Positions 62,471 through 64,000 of a DNA stretch of 64,000 nt are shown piece after piece (position 1 is the stretch's first letter; every line of letters begins with the position of its first letter). Position numbers and translations under genes: made by a program. The notes beneath the pieces were generated by a model that made no database searches, had not been told where the DNA came from, and saw only the letters and a program-made list of their open reading frames with translations. This DNA comes from Stackebrandtia albiflava (GTDB taxonomy: Bacteria > Actinomycetota > Actinomycetes > Mycobacteriales > Micromonosporaceae): positions 1,302,001-1,366,000 of the forward strand of contig NZ_VLLL01000006.1 in assembly GCF_007994225.1 (NCBI RefSeq). The letters are read 5' to 3'.

Positions 62471-63706
62471 ATGTATGTCGAGCCAGGGCCGTCGGGCCGC
62501 GAAGCGGGATCCTCCGATCCGCTCTCCGGTGTGCTCGACGGCTGGCTCCAGACTCACGAGGCCGAACTCATCGGCGTACGCCGCCACCTGCACGCCCATC
62601 CGGAACTCTCCGGCTTCGAACAGGGCACCGCGAACCACATCGCCGAACGACTCCGGGCCGCCGGTCTGGAACCGCGCCTCATCCCCGGTGGCAACGGTGT
62701 CCTGTGCGACATCGGTGACAGCGAGGACGGCCGGATCGTGGCGCTCCGCGCCGACATGGACGCCCTCCCCATCACCGACCCCAAGGACGTTCCGTACCGG
62801 TCGACCGTCGAGGGCGTCTGCCACGCATGCGGTCACGACGTCCACACCACGGTGCTGCTGGGCACGGGTCTGATGCTCGCCGAACTGCACCGCCGGGGCC
62901 AACTGCCGGGCCGGGTGCGGCTGGTGTTCCAGCCCAGCGAGGAGAAGTTCCCCTCGGGTGCGCCGGTCATGATGCGCGCCGGCGCGCTCGACGACGTGTC
63001 GGCGATCTACGCCTTCCACTGCGACCCCAAACTGCCCTGCGGCATGATCGGCGTCCGTTCCGGGCCGCTGACCGCCGCCTCGGACATGCTGGAGGTGCAG
63101 TTGCGCGGCCGTGGCGGTCACACGTCCCGGCCGCATCTGACCACCGACCTGGTGCACGCGCTGTCGCGGGTCGTCGTGGACGTCCCGGCGCTGCTCGACC
63201 GGCGCCTGGATCCGCGCACCGGATGCGCGCTGGTGTTCGGCGCGATCAACGCCGGTTCGGCGGCCAACGCGATCCCGCAGGAGGGGAGCGTCCGGGGTAC
63301 CGTCCGGATGCTGGACCGGGACGCCTGGAAGACCGTCCCCGACATGGTCACGCAGATCATCGAGGACGTGGTCCGCGCGACCGGTGCCCAGGCCGAGGTC
63401 ACGTACACCCGTGGCGTTCCGCCGGTCGTCAACGACCGGGTCGCCACCGCCGTGTTCGCGGGCGCCGCCGCGGCGGCGCTGGGCGAGTCGGCGGTCGTCG
63501 AGGCCCCGGTCAGCATGGGCGGTGAGGACTTCTCCTGGTACCTGGAGCAGGTGCCGGGCGCGATGGCGCGGTTGGGCGTCGGGCGTCCCGGAGAGCAACT
63601 CGACCTGCATCAGGGTGACTTCGACGTGGACGAGCGGGCCATCGCCAACGGTGTCCGCGTCCTCGTGCACACCGCGCTCGCCGCCTGCGGCTCCGCGGCC
63701 TACTGA
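62471..63706 (+). CDS. M20 family amidohydrolase (IAA-amino-acid hydrolase/carboxypeptidase type)
   Basis: A 411-residue metallo-amidohydrolase. Start region VRRHLHAHPELSGFEQGTAN; metal site CHACGHDVHTTVLLG; FQPSEEKFPSGAPVMM with the catalytic Glu pair; the dimerisation domain with GRGGHTSRPHLTTDLVHALS; the last metal ligand in VSMGGEDFSWYL. The family removes acyl groups from N-acyl amino acids or opens small amides; here the substrate is unknown. The ATG at 62471 follows AAAGGCGG with an eight-base spacer and gives the usual length; the ATG at 62432 or GTG at 62423 would add 13-16 residues. Confidence 0.9.
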   Translation: MYVEPGPSGREAGSSDPLSGVLDGWLQTHEAELIGVRRHLHAHPELSGFEQGTANHIAERLRAAGLEPRLIPGGNGVLCDIGDSEDGRIVALRADMDALPITDPKDVPYRSTVEGVCHACGHDVHTTVLLGTGLMLAELHRRGQLPGRVRLVFQPSEEKFPSGAPVMMRAGALDDVSAIYAFHCDPKLPCGMIGVRSGPLTAASDMLEVQLRGRGGHTSRPHLTTDLVHALSRVVVDVPALLDRRLDPRTGCALVFGAINAGSAANAIPQEGSVRGTVRMLDRDAWKTVPDMVTQIIEDVVRATGAQAEVTYTRGVPPVVNDRVATAVFAGAAAAALGESAVVEAPVSMGGEDFSWYLEQVPGAMARLGVGRPGEQLDLHQGDFDVDERAIANGVRVLVHTALAACGSAAY

Positions 63707-63707
63707 C

Positions 63708-63749
63708 GACCCGGGCCGTGACGTCGCCCGCGACGGCACGGCCCGGGTC
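63708..63749 (+). terminator. Strong terminator after the amidohydrolase gene
   Basis: Twenty-base arms (63708-63727 and 63730-63749) with one mismatch, directly after the stop at 63706. The rest of 63750-63927 shows no gene. Confidence 0.75.
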
Positions 63750-63927
63750 ATGTGCGACAACCGATCGGGGGGTTATGGCCCCTTTGTGTCAATTTCCCGT
63801 CAGTTTCGCGATACCCGGTTCCTCCGGCCCTTCTCTGGTGTTCCATGTGGTGGACGCGTAACCGCTCGGTGACGATACGTCGCGGGCGGTGCGTCGCACG
63901 TCTCACACGACAACGAGAGGAATCAAC

Positions 63928-64000
63928 ATGACCAACTCATGGGCGCGTAAGACTCTGGCGGTGGCGGCTCTGGCCACGGGCGCGATCCTGTTCGCGGGCG
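63928..64000 (+). CDS. Secreted protein, N-terminal fragment (runs off the window)
   Basis: Twenty-four residues are visible: MTNSWARKTLAVAALATGAI then LFAG. A basic n-region followed by an Ala/Leu-rich hydrophobic core is a Sec signal peptide. GAGAGGAA lies just upstream of the ATG. The mature part, and so the function, is beyond the edge. Confidence 0.6.
   Translation, partial: MTNSWARKTLAVAALATGAILFAG

Overview
The window is 64 kb of high-GC DNA with the features of an actinobacterial chromosome: dense genes, frequent GTG starts, many genes with a TAnnnT -10 hexamer 6-8 bases before the start codon and no Shine-Dalgarno site (leaderless transcripts), an argS-lysA-hom-thrC block, a roadblock/LC7 protein, and LuxR-type two-component systems beside ABC exporters. 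A Micromonosporales/Glycomycetales-type genome fits best; this placement is inference from gene style, not from a marker alignment. No phage, integrase, plasmid or CRISPR genes are seen.

Layout. 1-13.6 kb is accessory: the end of a GAP-family membrane protein, a GT1-type glycosyltransferase, a TetR regulator with a perfect 22-bp operator facing a tiny membrane protein, a secreted peptidoglycan-binding protein, an ABC-2 exporter with its own two-component system, two-TM and frameshifted hypotheticals, a TetR/methyltransferase pair, a lipoprotein and a Clp-N-only protein. 13.6-17.3 kb holds tRNA-Arg(CCG) and the class I ribonucleotide reductase pair, followed by a duplicated pair of tiny genes. 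18-26.8 kb holds an MFS carrier, a siderophore-interacting flavoprotein with a divergent TetR regulator, and a second ABC transporter (FtsX-type) with a divergent two-component system. 27-33 kb is core metabolism: arginyl-tRNA synthetase and the lysine/threonine branch genes.

33-36 kb has a roadblock protein next to a large protein whose N-terminus looks like a worn-out IS110 transposase. 36-40 kb is nucleoside salvage: deoC with two aldehyde dehydrogenase-like genes, and upp divergent from it. 40-49 kb is a surface-polysaccharide set (DegT aminotransferase, Gfo/Idh/MocA dehydrogenase, a GT2-GT4 fusion glycosyltransferase, a nucleotide-sugar dehydrogenase, a phosphohexomutase); the combination resembles the WbpA/WbpB/WbpE route to 3-amino-uronic sugars. 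49-56 kb carries a receptor Ser/Thr kinase, a free-standing methylmalonyl-CoA mutase large chain, a membrane protein and an ArsB/NhaD-type permease. 55.8-62.1 kb is the most unusual region: a two-TM protein followed by a 1757-residue STAND protein (degenerate phosphoesterase - NACHT - pentapeptide repeats - about 15 WD40 blades). The window ends with an M20 amidohydrolase and the start of a secreted protein.

Most notable non-coding structures: a 165-bp imperfect palindrome with perfect 19-bp terminal inverted repeats (51543-51707) abutting the mutase promoter; two unlinked copies of one promoter cassette (42.5 kb and 51.4 kb) with paired DnaA-box-like 9-mers at identical spacing; and a three-copy inverted/direct motif at 1707-1814.
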